DNA from: VRUE01 sp963697695
GTDB lineage: Bacteria; Actinomycetota; Thermoleophilia; Solirubrobacterales; 70-9
Direction: 5' to 3'
NCBI GenBank assembly: GCA_963697695.1
Contig: OY969094.1
Coordinates: 930,001 to 994,000 of the forward strand
Length of the DNA: 64,000 nt
Under the pieces are notes generated by a model. That model made no database searches. It worked only from the letters and a program-made list of their open reading frames with translations, and was not told where the DNA came from. A program made the translations under genes and the position numbers. Positions 40,891 through 48,882 of the stretch are shown piece by piece (within the stretch, counting starts at the first letter, position 1; each line of letters starts with the position of its first letter).

Positions 40891-40907
40891 GGGACCTCCT
40901 AGGTTCC
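40891..40907 (-). promoter_or_regulatory. pilA Shine-Dalgarno in a short hairpin
   Basis: In the pilA leader, GGAACCT and AGGTCCC can pair (one mismatch) around AGG, burying the AGGAGG ribosome-binding site that lies six bases from the ATG. This is a candidate expression platform for the riboswitch just upstream. Confidence 0.45.
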
Positions 40908-40962
40908 TATCGATTTCGCCAGAGCCCCGTCGCGTTGCAGCCACGTGGTGTCTGTCGACCCC

Positions 40963-41042
40963 GGTGGTAGCCCGGCCGGCTCCCCGCAGAGAGCTCCGTT
41001 GGCTTTGCGCCCCCGCCTCGCAGCGGGTTTGCCTTTTGCACC
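40963..41042 (-). promoter_or_regulatory. Cyclic di-GMP-I (GEMM) riboswitch upstream of pilA
   Basis: Read on the minus strand, the leader has the conserved GEMM elements in order: AAAAGGCAAACC, a short stem CCGCT / GGCGG closed by a GCGA (GNRA) tetraloop, GGGGCGCAAAGCC, a second stem, and AGCCGGCCGGGCTACC as the tetraloop-receptor side. The outer GGTG / CACC ends pair to close P1. GEMM-I aptamers bind cyclic di-GMP and are known upstream of pilin genes in Geobacter and others. The aptamer ends 74 nt before the pilA ATG, and that interval contains a hairpin over the ribosome-binding site. Confidence 0.85.
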
Positions 41043-41179
41043 AAGGCACTGGCAGATTCATCACCCCCTCCTAATCGACAGCGCCCCCGAACTCTTAATC
41101 CTCGAAAGTTGGGCTTCGTCGCGCAAAAAGTCGGGCTTTTTACCCACTGTTGACCTAATAACAAGTAAACCGGCGGACC

Positions 41180-43939
41180 TCAGCGGTCTGATGACGCCGG
41201 CCGTAGCATCCAGGAGGTGGTTTCGTTACGTTCGGGGTGGCAGCCGGGGGCAGGTACGACGGTCACGTCCTGCCCGAGAACGAAGACGTCGACGCGGCGG
41301 TTGCGAGCGCGTCGCCCCCCTCGTCGGTCGGCGGGGCAGGTCTCGCCGTAGGCGAGCGTGGTGACCGGCACATTCCGCTTCGCTGCTTTCGCCACATCGA
41401 CAGATGGAGACAGCAGCGCTTCGCGCATGTGCCGGGCACGGGCCAGCGAGAGACCGAGGTTGTAGGAGGGGGTTCCAACGTCGTCGGCGTGGCCGTCGAG
41501 CTCGATCGCCTCCGGAGGCGCATCTTGGACGGCCTCGGCCAGCGTATGGCGGGCTCTCTCGACCTGCTCGGGATGCAGTGGCTGGTCATTGCCGAATGCA
41601 AACGAAGAGGCGGGCAGGCGAAGGAGGTGGAGCTCTGCCGTGTCCGTTTCCTTGTTCGCAGCGGTCACGGTGAGCCGCACCGAGTAGGCGCCGAGCCGGG
41701 GCTTGAGATCTGCCACCGCTTGCACACCGTGGCTCTCGGGCGCTCCCTCGATCTGCCAGCTGCGACTGACGATCTCGTCGTCGGCACTGGAGCGGCGGCT
41801 GTTGAAGAGCACTTTTTCCGAACCCGCCAGCATGTGCACGGAGATGCGTGCCGTCGGTTCTTCAGCGACCCTGAGCAGCGGCTGACCCGCCAGCTGGCCG
41901 CACTCGACCGTGACCACCCCGGAGGCGCCGTTGGCCGGCACGCGAAACTTGATTTCATCCTCGTCCCAGCTCTGCCGCTGGAGCCCGTACCTGAGCGGAA
42001 GCCGCTCGCCTCCGGACATCATCACGGCGGGACGCTTTTCTTCGGGGGCCAGATTCTCGGCATCCGTCTCCTTCGGCGCCAGCAACGGGCCGTTCAGAGG
42101 CAGCCACAGTTCCCCCGTTTCCGGGTTCCCGTCGTCCACAGCTTCCACGGATCCCGGCTCAAGGGCGATGTAGCGGTCACCTTCTTTGCGGTGGATACCT
42201 TCCTTGTCCAGCGGCAGCACCATGCCCGAGAGCGTTTCCACGAATTCGCCTTCGAAGGGGCTGAGGACGGGTTCGCGGAGGATGCTCAGCGACACCCCGT
42301 TGAGCCGAAGCGTGTGCCCGGAGCGGGAGGCGCCGAAACCTTCCACATCCGGATCGGGGGTGTTCATTTTCAACGTCACAGTGTCGCCCGGGGAAGCAGT
42401 TTCCGGAGTCAGGCTGAGACCGGAGCCGAAGTCCGGGCGAACCGCCGGCCCGGCGTTTTCGAGCCGCTGCCCGTCATCTGGCTCAACCCTCCTCGCTTCG
42501 CTCGTCTTGGAGCGTTTCTCTGCGACGGTGAGCGTGACGTGATTTCCGGCCGGGGTCTCGACCGCCGGCGTCAGGGCGTAGGACATTTCGAGCGCCGACT
42601 CGGCCGCGTCGTCGAGGTCCTGAAGCGGCCCGATCGACATCGCCACCACTTCGGACTCGGGCACCCAGAGGAGCCTGCCGCTGTCGCTGGAAACCGTGCC
42701 GTGGCAGCCCTCGGTTCCCACGTTCGCGAAGTAGACACGGTTCGAAGTCTCTGTCACGTAGAGACCCTGGATCGCTTCGTCGGGACCATCGGTTTCGCGG
42801 ATCATCGCCATCGGCTGAACCTGCGGATCGGCGAGATTGCGCACCATCCAGGTCACCGTGCCGAGCAGCGGCACCGAGATGAACACGGCCAGCCCGTACC
42901 AGAGGAATGTCGCGTCGGAGAGATAGGCGACCCGCCACAGACCGGCGACGAGAATCGTCGCCGCGGCCAGCGATGCGGCCACCCACCACTGCCACATGAT
43001 CAGCGAGGGCCCAACGGCGGCCAGGGCGATCGCCGGGACGACCAGCATCTTTCCGGGGCTGGCCAGTTCAAGCCGCATCGGCTTCGTATCCCCATTCTCT
43101 TTCGACTCCTCTTTGTCGTTGTCGAGCCGGTCGACTCTCGAGTCATGGGTTGCCCAGACGTAGGCCACGATGACGAGCAGGGCAACGCCCACCGCACCGA
43201 CTCCCGTCAGTACCACAACCCAGGTGGACCACCCGCAGACGGACATCGCGATCCCGGCGGCGACCGCGCCTATCCACAGAGCTACGGCGAAGGCCCCGAG
43301 CATCTGGTCCCGCTCAAAGGGCGTTTCTTTATTGGCCAGACGAAAGAGGCCGGTGTCTTCCTCGGACTTCGGTTCCTCACCGTTTTTCCTCTTGCGATTG
43401 GGCAGATCGTCCTCGAATTCGACGAGCGAGCCGACGTGGGTCGCCCAGAGGGCGACCCCGACCAGAAGCACGAAGACCTCGGCAGCGGCAATCCTCCTCT
43501 CCAGGGGAAGCCCTTGTTCGACAGCCAGGATCACCGCCACCCCCTCGGCCATCAGGATCAGCAGCAGACCGCGGCTCATCCCGGGGGTCGCCCTGCCGCC
43601 ACGATCGATCAGGAACACGGCGATCAGCGCCATCGCGGCGAAGAAACCGAAGAGGAGGAGCGGCGAGGCACCAGTGGAGACCAGCTCGTCGCGAGGGATC
43701 ACGTTGACCGCCTGGTCCGCCGGCACGTTTGCAGCGGAGAAGCGTGTCCAGACGATCACGCCCCCGGCGAAGGCGACGAAACCGACCAGGCTGCCGGCGG
43801 TGATCAGCACCGGCACGATCTTTTCGCCGAGCGTCGTCAGCAGACCGATCCAGGCGGACCCCTGTTTCTTCTCTTTCCCAAGTGGCTCCCTCGGCCCGTC
43901 GGGCGTCCAGAGCGTCTCGCCTTCCGCCACCTCACACAC
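41180..43939 (-). CDS. Polytopic membrane protein with C-terminal OmpA-like domain
   Basis: A 919-aa protein of unusual design. The N-terminal 370 residues contain about nine hydrophobic helices separated by charged cytoplasmic loops. Residues about 370-760 are beta-rich extracytoplasmic domains, including an Ig/IPT-like SLTPETASPGDTVTLKMNTP and a PKD-like SRSWQIEGAPESHGVQAVA. The last 150 residues form an OmpA/MotB-type peptidoglycan-binding domain: AIELDGHADDVGTPSYNLGL, then SLARARHMREALL and RRARNRRVDVFV. It lies between pilC and pilA in the leftward pilus block, so it may anchor the pilus machine to the wall. I know no family with this exact architecture. Confidence 0.8.
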   Translation of the reverse strand: MCEVAEGETLWTPDGPREPLGKEKKQGSAWIGLLTTLGEKIVPVLITAGSLVGFVAFAGGVIVWTRFSAANVPADQAVNVIPRDELVSTGASPLLLFGFFAAMALIAVFLIDRGGRATPGMSRGLLLILMAEGVAVILAVEQGLPLERRIAAAEVFVLLVGVALWATHVGSLVEFEDDLPNRKRKNGEEPKSEEDTGLFRLANKETPFERDQMLGAFAVALWIGAVAAGIAMSVCGWSTWVVVLTGVGAVGVALLVIVAYVWATHDSRVDRLDNDKEESKENGDTKPMRLELASPGKMLVVPAIALAAVGPSLIMWQWWVAASLAAATILVAGLWRVAYLSDATFLWYGLAVFISVPLLGTVTWMVRNLADPQVQPMAMIRETDGPDEAIQGLYVTETSNRVYFANVGTEGCHGTVSSDSGRLLWVPESEVVAMSIGPLQDLDDAAESALEMSYALTPAVETPAGNHVTLTVAEKRSKTSEARRVEPDDGQRLENAGPAVRPDFGSGLSLTPETASPGDTVTLKMNTPDPDVEGFGASRSGHTLRLNGVSLSILREPVLSPFEGEFVETLSGMVLPLDKEGIHRKEGDRYIALEPGSVEAVDDGNPETGELWLPLNGPLLAPKETDAENLAPEEKRPAVMMSGGERLPLRYGLQRQSWDEDEIKFRVPANGASGVVTVECGQLAGQPLLRVAEEPTARISVHMLAGSEKVLFNSRRSSADDEIVSRSWQIEGAPESHGVQAVADLKPRLGAYSVRLTVTAANKETDTAELHLLRLPASSFAFGNDQPLHPEQVERARHTLAEAVQDAPPEAIELDGHADDVGTPSYNLGLSLARARHMREALLSPSVDVAKAAKRNVPVTTLAYGETCPADRRGGRRARNRRVDVFVLGQDVTVVPAPGCHPERNETTSWMLRPASSDR

Positions 43940-44005
43940 CTCCCGCGGCCCGCAGACAGCCTTAGTGTGCGGAAAAACCTACTTACTCAGATATTTATTT
44001 GCAAC

Positions 44006-45250
44006 TCAGCGAATCTTTTCGAAGATGCTGAACATCGGCAGGTACATTGCAATCACGATGAAGCCGACGATGCCGCCGACGAAGACGATCATCAGGGGCT
44101 CGATGAGGGCGGTGAGCGCCTTCACCTTGGCGTCGACCTCGGTTTCGTAGAAGTCGGCGACCTTGCCCAGCATGTGCTCGAGCTGACCGGTTTCCTCCCC
44201 GACGGCGATCATGTGACCGACCATCGGCGGGAAGATCGGGTTCCCCTCGATCGGCTCGGCGATGGAGCCACCGCTCTTGACCGAGGCGTAGACGTCGTCC
44301 ATCGCCTGCTCGACGACGACGTTGCCGGCGGTTTCACCGGTCAGTTTGATCGCCTGCAGCATCGGCACACCGGATGACACCGCGCCGGAGAAGGTCCGCG
44401 ACCAGCGGGCCAGGGCGACCTTCTGGATCACGTCGCCGATCTTTGCCGGCAGCTTCAGCTTGAAGCGGTCCCACATTTCGTGCCCGCGCTCGGTTTTCTT
44501 CCATTTGAAGAAGGCGACGCACGAGAGGACCAGCGCCGGGATGATGATGTACCAGTAACCCGTCAGGGCTTCGGAAGCGGTGACACAGAGCTGGGTCGGC
44601 ATCGGCAATCCCCCGGCTTCTTCCGGGTTTTCTTCCGCCAGCTCTTCGAAGATGCCGGCAAAGGTGGGGATCACGAAGGCGACGATCGCGACCAGGACGA
44701 CGATCGCGAAGCCGAAGACCAGCGTCGGGTACATCATCGCCGATTTGACCTGCCGCCTCAGCGCGTCGGCCTTCTCGACCTGGAAGGCGATTCGGTCCAT
44801 CGCCTCCTCGAGGCGACCGGACTGCTCGCCGGAGCGGACCATCGCCCGGAAGAGGCGATCGAAGACCTTCGGGTGGCGCTCCATTGCCTGCTCCAGCGAG
44901 CTGCCGGCCTCGACGTCGGCGCGTACGCCGGCGATCGCCTCCTTGATCTGCTCGTCCTGAGTCTGCTCTTCCAGCGTGTGCAGGGTGCGCAGCATCGGCA
45001 TCCCCGAGGCGATCAGGGTGGCGAACTGGCGGGAAAAGACCGCCAGCTCGCGCATGTCGACGCCCTGCCAGCGCTTGAAGAGATCCTCGATCTTGAACGG
45101 TTCGTTCTTCTCGGTGACGTCGAGGACGATCAGCCCGCGCTGGCGCAGTTGCTCGGTGACGGCGGCCTTCGATTCGCCGTCGACCTCGCCGGCCGAAGCG
45201 GCACCGGCCACGTCCATGGCGCGAAAGGCAAACGTGGTGGCTCCGGCCAT
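44006..45250 (-). CDS. pilC: Type IV pilus inner-membrane platform protein PilC
   Basis: The polytopic GspF/PilC protein (414 aa) on which the extension and retraction ATPases act. It has two repeated GspF domains (about residues 70-190 and 275-395), visible as FSRQFATLIASGMPMLRTLH and KVALARWSRTFSGAVSSGVP, each ending in the typical PMVGHMIAVGEETGQLEHML-like segment, with three membrane helices. The C-terminal SIFEKIR is standard. It follows pilT1 by 6 bp and precedes the OmpA-domain gene. Confidence 0.95.
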   Translation of the reverse strand: MAGATTFAFRAMDVAGAASAGEVDGESKAAVTEQLRQRGLIVLDVTEKNEPFKIEDLFKRWQGVDMRELAVFSRQFATLIASGMPMLRTLHTLEEQTQDEQIKEAIAGVRADVEAGSSLEQAMERHPKVFDRLFRAMVRSGEQSGRLEEAMDRIAFQVEKADALRRQVKSAMMYPTLVFGFAIVVLVAIVAFVIPTFAGIFEELAEENPEEAGGLPMPTQLCVTASEALTGYWYIIIPALVLSCVAFFKWKKTERGHEMWDRFKLKLPAKIGDVIQKVALARWSRTFSGAVSSGVPMLQAIKLTGETAGNVVVEQAMDDVYASVKSGGSIAEPIEGNPIFPPMVGHMIAVGEETGQLEHMLGKVADFYETEVDAKVKALTALIEPLMIVFVGGIVGFIVIAMYLPMFSIFEKIR

Positions 45251-45256
45251 GGCTCG

Positions 45257-46438
45257 TTAGACCCCTGGGGTGTAGGCGGGCGCTGCGGCAGGCGGAGCCG
45301 CCGGAGGTGGACTCGGATTGGAAGGGCGCGCGGCGGGGGGTTCCATTGCCGGCATCACCGCCGGCGCCCCGCCCAGGAGACGTTTCAGCTCCTCGGGCAC
45401 CGATGCCCGCTGTTCGGCGAGGGAGCGGGTGACCTGACCGGCCCGCACGAGGCGCGCCAGGTCGGCGTCCATCGTCTGCATCCCGACCGCACCGGAGGTC
45501 TGCACGGCCGCGTAGATCTGATGCGTCTTGCCCTCCCGGATCAGGTTGCGGATCGCCGGGGTCGGCACCAGCACCTCGGTGGCGACCACGCGCCCCCTTC
45601 CGTCCGCCGTCGGCAACAGCTGCTGGGTGACGATCCCCTGCAGGGCGATCGAGAGCTGCGTCCGCACCTGGCCCTGCTGCTCGGGCGGGAAGACGTCGAT
45701 GATGCGGTCGACGGTCTGTGCCGTCGATTGCGTGTGCAGGGTGGCGAAGACGAGGTGGCCGGTCTCGGCGGCGGTAAGCGCAGTCGAGATCGTCTCCAGG
45801 TCGCGCATCTCGCCGACCAGGATCACGTCGGGGTCCTCTCGCAGAGCGGCCCGCAGGCCGAGCGAGAAGTCCTCTGCGTCGGAGCCGATCTCGCGCTGGT
45901 TGACGATCGAGCTCTTGTGGTTGTGCAGGAACTCGATCGGATCCTCGATCGTGAGGATGTGGTCCTCGCGCTCGGAGTTGATCACGTCGATCATCGCCGC
46001 CAGGGTCGTGCTCTTGCCCGAGCCGGTAGGCCCGGTGACGAGGACGAAGCCGCGTGGTTTCGCCGCCAGCTCGCGCAGCACCTGCGGCACGCCGAGCGTG
46101 TCGAGCGCGGGTATGTCCTGGGGAACGAGGCGGAAGGCAGCGCTGACCGAGCCGCGCTGGAAGAAGCAGTTGACGCGGAAGCGGGCGACGCCGGGGATCG
46201 CGTAGGCGAAGTCGAGCTGCTTGTCGTTCTCGAAGCGCTTGCGCTGGTCGTCGTTGAGGATGCTGTAGACGACCTCGCGCGTCTGCTGCCCGGTGAGCAC
46301 CGAGAAGCCCTCCATCGGCTTGATCTTGCCCTTTTCGCGGATCGCCGGAGCGAAGCCCGCGGTGATGTGGACATCGGACGCACGCGCCTCGACCATGCGG
46401 CGCAGCACCTCGGAGAAGTCGAACTCATGCTGTGACAC
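45257..46438 (-). CDS. pilT: Pilus retraction ATPase PilT (copy 1)
   Basis: A GspE-superfamily hexameric ATPase (393 aa) for pilus retraction. It has the PilT N-domain (VEARASDVHITAGFAPAIRE), Walker A GPTGSGKSTTLAAMID, the Asp box TIEDPIEFLH, Walker B ILVGEMRDLETI, and the His box GHLVFATLHTQS. The tail of about 45 residues is Pro/Ala-rich and unlike copy 2. I chose GTG 46438, which has AGGAGGT five bases upstream within the end of pilB; the longer frame is not supported. It overlaps pilB by 14 nt. Confidence 0.93.
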   Translation of the reverse strand: MSQHEFDFSEVLRRMVEARASDVHITAGFAPAIREKGKIKPMEGFSVLTGQQTREVVYSILNDDQRKRFENDKQLDFAYAIPGVARFRVNCFFQRGSVSAAFRLVPQDIPALDTLGVPQVLRELAAKPRGFVLVTGPTGSGKSTTLAAMIDVINSEREDHILTIEDPIEFLHNHKSSIVNQREIGSDAEDFSLGLRAALREDPDVILVGEMRDLETISTALTAAETGHLVFATLHTQSTAQTVDRIIDVFPPEQQGQVRTQLSIALQGIVTQQLLPTADGRGRVVATEVLVPTPAIRNLIREGKTHQIYAAVQTSGAVGMQTMDADLARLVRAGQVTRSLAEQRASVPEELKRLLGGAPAVMPAMEPPAARPSNPSPPPAAPPAAAPAYTPGV

Positions 46439-48239
46439 GAAGCACCTCCTCGAGGCTCGTAACCCCGGCTCTGATCTTGACCACGCCGTCCTCGCGCAAG
46501 GTGAGCATCCCCTCCTCGCGGGCAACAGCGGCTATTTCCGGCTCGGCGGCGCGAGCGATCGTCATTTCCTTCAAGCGTTCGCTGAGCTTCATCACCGAAT
46601 AGATGCCGACCCGGCCGCGGTAGCCGCTGTTGTTGCAGCGCGAGCAGCCCGCAGGCTCGTAGGCCTCGACCTCGGTGCCGACCTTGATCCCGGCCTCGTG
46701 CAGGGCTGAGACGGGAATGATCGTTCGCTTCTTGCAGTTCGGGCAGAGTTTGCGGGCAAGGCGCTGGGCGACGACGCAATCGACGGCAGAAGCGGTGAGG
46801 AAGGTCTCGATCCCCATCTCATTGAGACGGGCGATCGCCCCCGGTGCGTCGTTCGTGTGCAGCGTCGTCAGCATCATGTGGCCGGTGAGCGCGGCCTCGA
46901 TCGCGATCCGTGCCGTCTCGGCGTCGCGGATCTCGCCGACCATGACGATGTCGGGGTCGGCGCGGAGGATCGAACGCAGCCCCCTGGCGAAGTCGAGCCC
47001 CGCCTTGCGGTTGACGTTCATCTGGTTGACGCCTTCGATCCGGTACTCGACCGGGTCCTCGATCGTGATGATCTTCTTCTCGACCGCGTTCAGCTCCGCC
47101 AGTGCCGCGTAGAGCGTGGTGCTCTTGCCCGAGCCGGTCGGGCCGGTGACAAGCACGGCGCCGTAGGCCTGGCGGAAGGAGTGCTCGAACGTGGCCCGCG
47201 CCGAGCCGTCCATGCCGAGGTCATCGAGCGTTCGCTGGGCGTTGCTTTCGTCGAGGATGCGGATCGTCGCCCCCTCGCCGCGCTGGGTCGGCAGAGTGGT
47301 GACACGAAGGTCGATGCGACGGTCCTCGACCGAGACGCTGACCCGCCCGTCCTGAGGGATTCGCTTCTCGGCGATGTCCAGCTCGCTCATGATCTTCAGC
47401 CGCGAGATCACCGCGCTGATCATCCGCTTCGGCACGTGCGCCGCTTCCTTCAGCACGCCGTCGACGCGGAAGCGAATCCGCAAGTCCCCCTCCTCGGGCT
47501 CGAGGTGGATATCCGAGGCGCCCTCCCCCACCGCCTGCGCGAGGATGCTGTAGACGAGCTTGATCACCGGCGCGTCCTCGGCGCTCGCCTGCATGTCGCT
47601 GACGGGGGCAAGGGCTTCGCCTTCTTCGGCGGCTTCCTCTTCGGCCTCATCCTCGATGATCGCCTCGGCGGCGGCGCTCTGCAGCGTGCCCAGTCGCGCC
47701 AGCAGAGCCTCGACGTCGTCTTCTGCGGCAACTGCGATCCGGCAGTCGAGGCCGGTGGCGATCTGGATGTCGTCGGCGGCAAGCACGTTGGCGGGATCCA
47801 CAGCCGCAACCAGCAGCGTTTTGGGATCGACGAAGCCGACCGGGACGGCTTTGTAACGGCGCGCCATCGTCACCGGGAAGAGCGCGGCTGCAGCGACGTC
47901 GACCTGGTATGCGGAGAGATCGACGTGGTCGAGCCCGTAGCGCTCAGCTGTTGCGCGAGAGAGCTGTTCGGAATCGATCGCGCCACGCTCGAGCAACAGC
48001 GCCTCGGGCGGGCGGCCCGCGGTGCGCGCTTCCTCGACCGCTGCCTGCACGGTCTCGACGGGGACGAAGCCGAGCTCGACCAGCACGTCGGTGATGAAGC
48101 CGCGCGAGTGGCCGCGGTGCAGGGGCGGGGTCAGGCCGGGCGTGCCGCCGGGCTCCTGGTCCAGGACCGGGGCAGCCGAGCCCCCCGACTCGGGGACCGG
48201 GCGCAGGTGCATCGGGTACGGGGGTCTCTCGCCGCTCAT
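46425..48239 (-). CDS. pilB: Pilus extension ATPase PilB
   Basis: The assembly motor ATPase (604 aa). After a short leader, residues about 45-190 form the MshEN-type N1 domain (GFITDVLVELGFVPVETVQA), a fold that binds c-di-GMP in related ATPases, though key residues were not checked. The catalytic part has GPTGSGKSTTLYAALAELN, TIEDPVEYRIEGVNQ, VGEIRDAETARIA and LTTLHTNDAP. The zinc-binding four-Cys element CPNCKK / CSRCNNSGYRGRVGIY is typical of PilB and absent from PilT. ATG 48239 is the start, 7 bp after the upstream stop. Confidence 0.95.
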   Translation of the reverse strand: MSGERPPYPMHLRPVPESGGSAAPVLDQEPGGTPGLTPPLHRGHSRGFITDVLVELGFVPVETVQAAVEEARTAGRPPEALLLERGAIDSEQLSRATAERYGLDHVDLSAYQVDVAAAALFPVTMARRYKAVPVGFVDPKTLLVAAVDPANVLAADDIQIATGLDCRIAVAAEDDVEALLARLGTLQSAAAEAIIEDEAEEEAAEEGEALAPVSDMQASAEDAPVIKLVYSILAQAVGEGASDIHLEPEEGDLRIRFRVDGVLKEAAHVPKRMISAVISRLKIMSELDIAEKRIPQDGRVSVSVEDRRIDLRVTTLPTQRGEGATIRILDESNAQRTLDDLGMDGSARATFEHSFRQAYGAVLVTGPTGSGKSTTLYAALAELNAVEKKIITIEDPVEYRIEGVNQMNVNRKAGLDFARGLRSILRADPDIVMVGEIRDAETARIAIEAALTGHMMLTTLHTNDAPGAIARLNEMGIETFLTASAVDCVVAQRLARKLCPNCKKRTIIPVSALHEAGIKVGTEVEAYEPAGCSRCNNSGYRGRVGIYSVMKLSERLKEMTIARAAEPEIAAVAREEGMLTLREDGVVKIRAGVTSLEEVLRVTA

Positions 48240-48246
48240 CGCCCGC

Positions 48247-48882
48247 TCAGTTCGGGTGATAGGTGGCTTCCGGGCCGTCATAGGAAGCGTCGAGGACCGC
48301 CTGGACGATGCCCTGCGGCGTCTGGAAGCCATAGTCGACGCTGGCCTGTGGCGTCCCGCCGCTGAGGCTCTTCGGTTTCATCACGACCAGAGCCGGCACG
48401 CGGTTGACGTCGAGGCCCACGGTGACCGACGCGTAGCGGGCTATCCGCTCTGCCGGCACGACGAAGAGGGCGACGTCGGGATGAGCCTCCAACAGCCGGG
48501 AGGAGCGAGTAACGAGCGCATCGTCGATGCCTCCCCGATGAACGACCAGGAGGACAACGGTCTTGTCGGCATCGTAGGCAAGGGCAAGTGGCCTCGGGGG
48601 CGGAACGGTCGGCATCGGGCCGGCCGCAGCAGAAACCGCTGCGGTTTCGCCGGCGGCTTCGAGCGCACCTTCGACGGCGCCTTCGACCGCTTCTCCGGGA
48701 GTCGCCGCGGTGGCGGTCCCCGTGGCTTCGGTGCCGGCCACGGCCACGGTCGCTTCGGTTGCGGCTACTTCTTCGCCTTCTTCTTCCCCGCCCCCTTTGA
48801 GCAGCATGAAGGCCGCCGCGACCACGAGCAGGACGACGAGGCCGACCTGGGCCTTGGGATCGCTGTTCAGCTTCTCCCTCAT
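48247..48882 (-). CDS. Membrane-anchored thioredoxin-fold-like protein in pilus operon
   Basis: A 211-aa bitopic protein: a short cytoplasmic N-terminus, one membrane helix (about residues 13-28), an Ala/Glu/Thr-rich linker to about residue 95, and a compact C-terminal domain of 110 residues. The domain pattern KTVVLLVVHRGGIDDALV, a helix, VALFVVPAERIARYASVTVG, then VNRVPALVVMKP suggests a thioredoxin fold with the cis-Pro loop (VPALVV) but no CxxC, so it would not be a redox enzyme. It overlaps pilT2 by 4 nt and precedes pilB by 7 bp. It is probably a structural or docking component; no known family was recognised. Confidence 0.7.
   Translation of the reverse strand: MREKLNSDPKAQVGLVVLLVVAAAFMLLKGGGEEEGEEVAATEATVAVAGTEATGTATAATPGEAVEGAVEGALEAAGETAAVSAAAGPMPTVPPPRPLALAYDADKTVVLLVVHRGGIDDALVTRSSRLLEAHPDVALFVVPAERIARYASVTVGLDVNRVPALVVMKPKSLSGGTPQASVDYGFQTPQGIVQAVLDASYDGPEATYHPN

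Noticed and set aside
41095..41165. AAAAAG-TCGGG-CTTTTT near the end of the OmpA-domain gene as an intrinsic terminator
   Set aside because: The stem is only six A-T-rich pairs with no following T-run beyond the stem; too weak to call.
41237..44377. A 1046-codon open frame on the plus strand
   Set aside because: It is antisense to the OmpA-domain gene and part of pilC, has His/Arg/Gly-rich composition typical of GC-rich shadow frames, and shows no domain.
44480..46435. 651-codon plus-strand frame opposite pilC and pilT
   Set aside because: Shadow of the pilus genes; composition is Asp/Arg/Gly/His-rich and there are no motifs.
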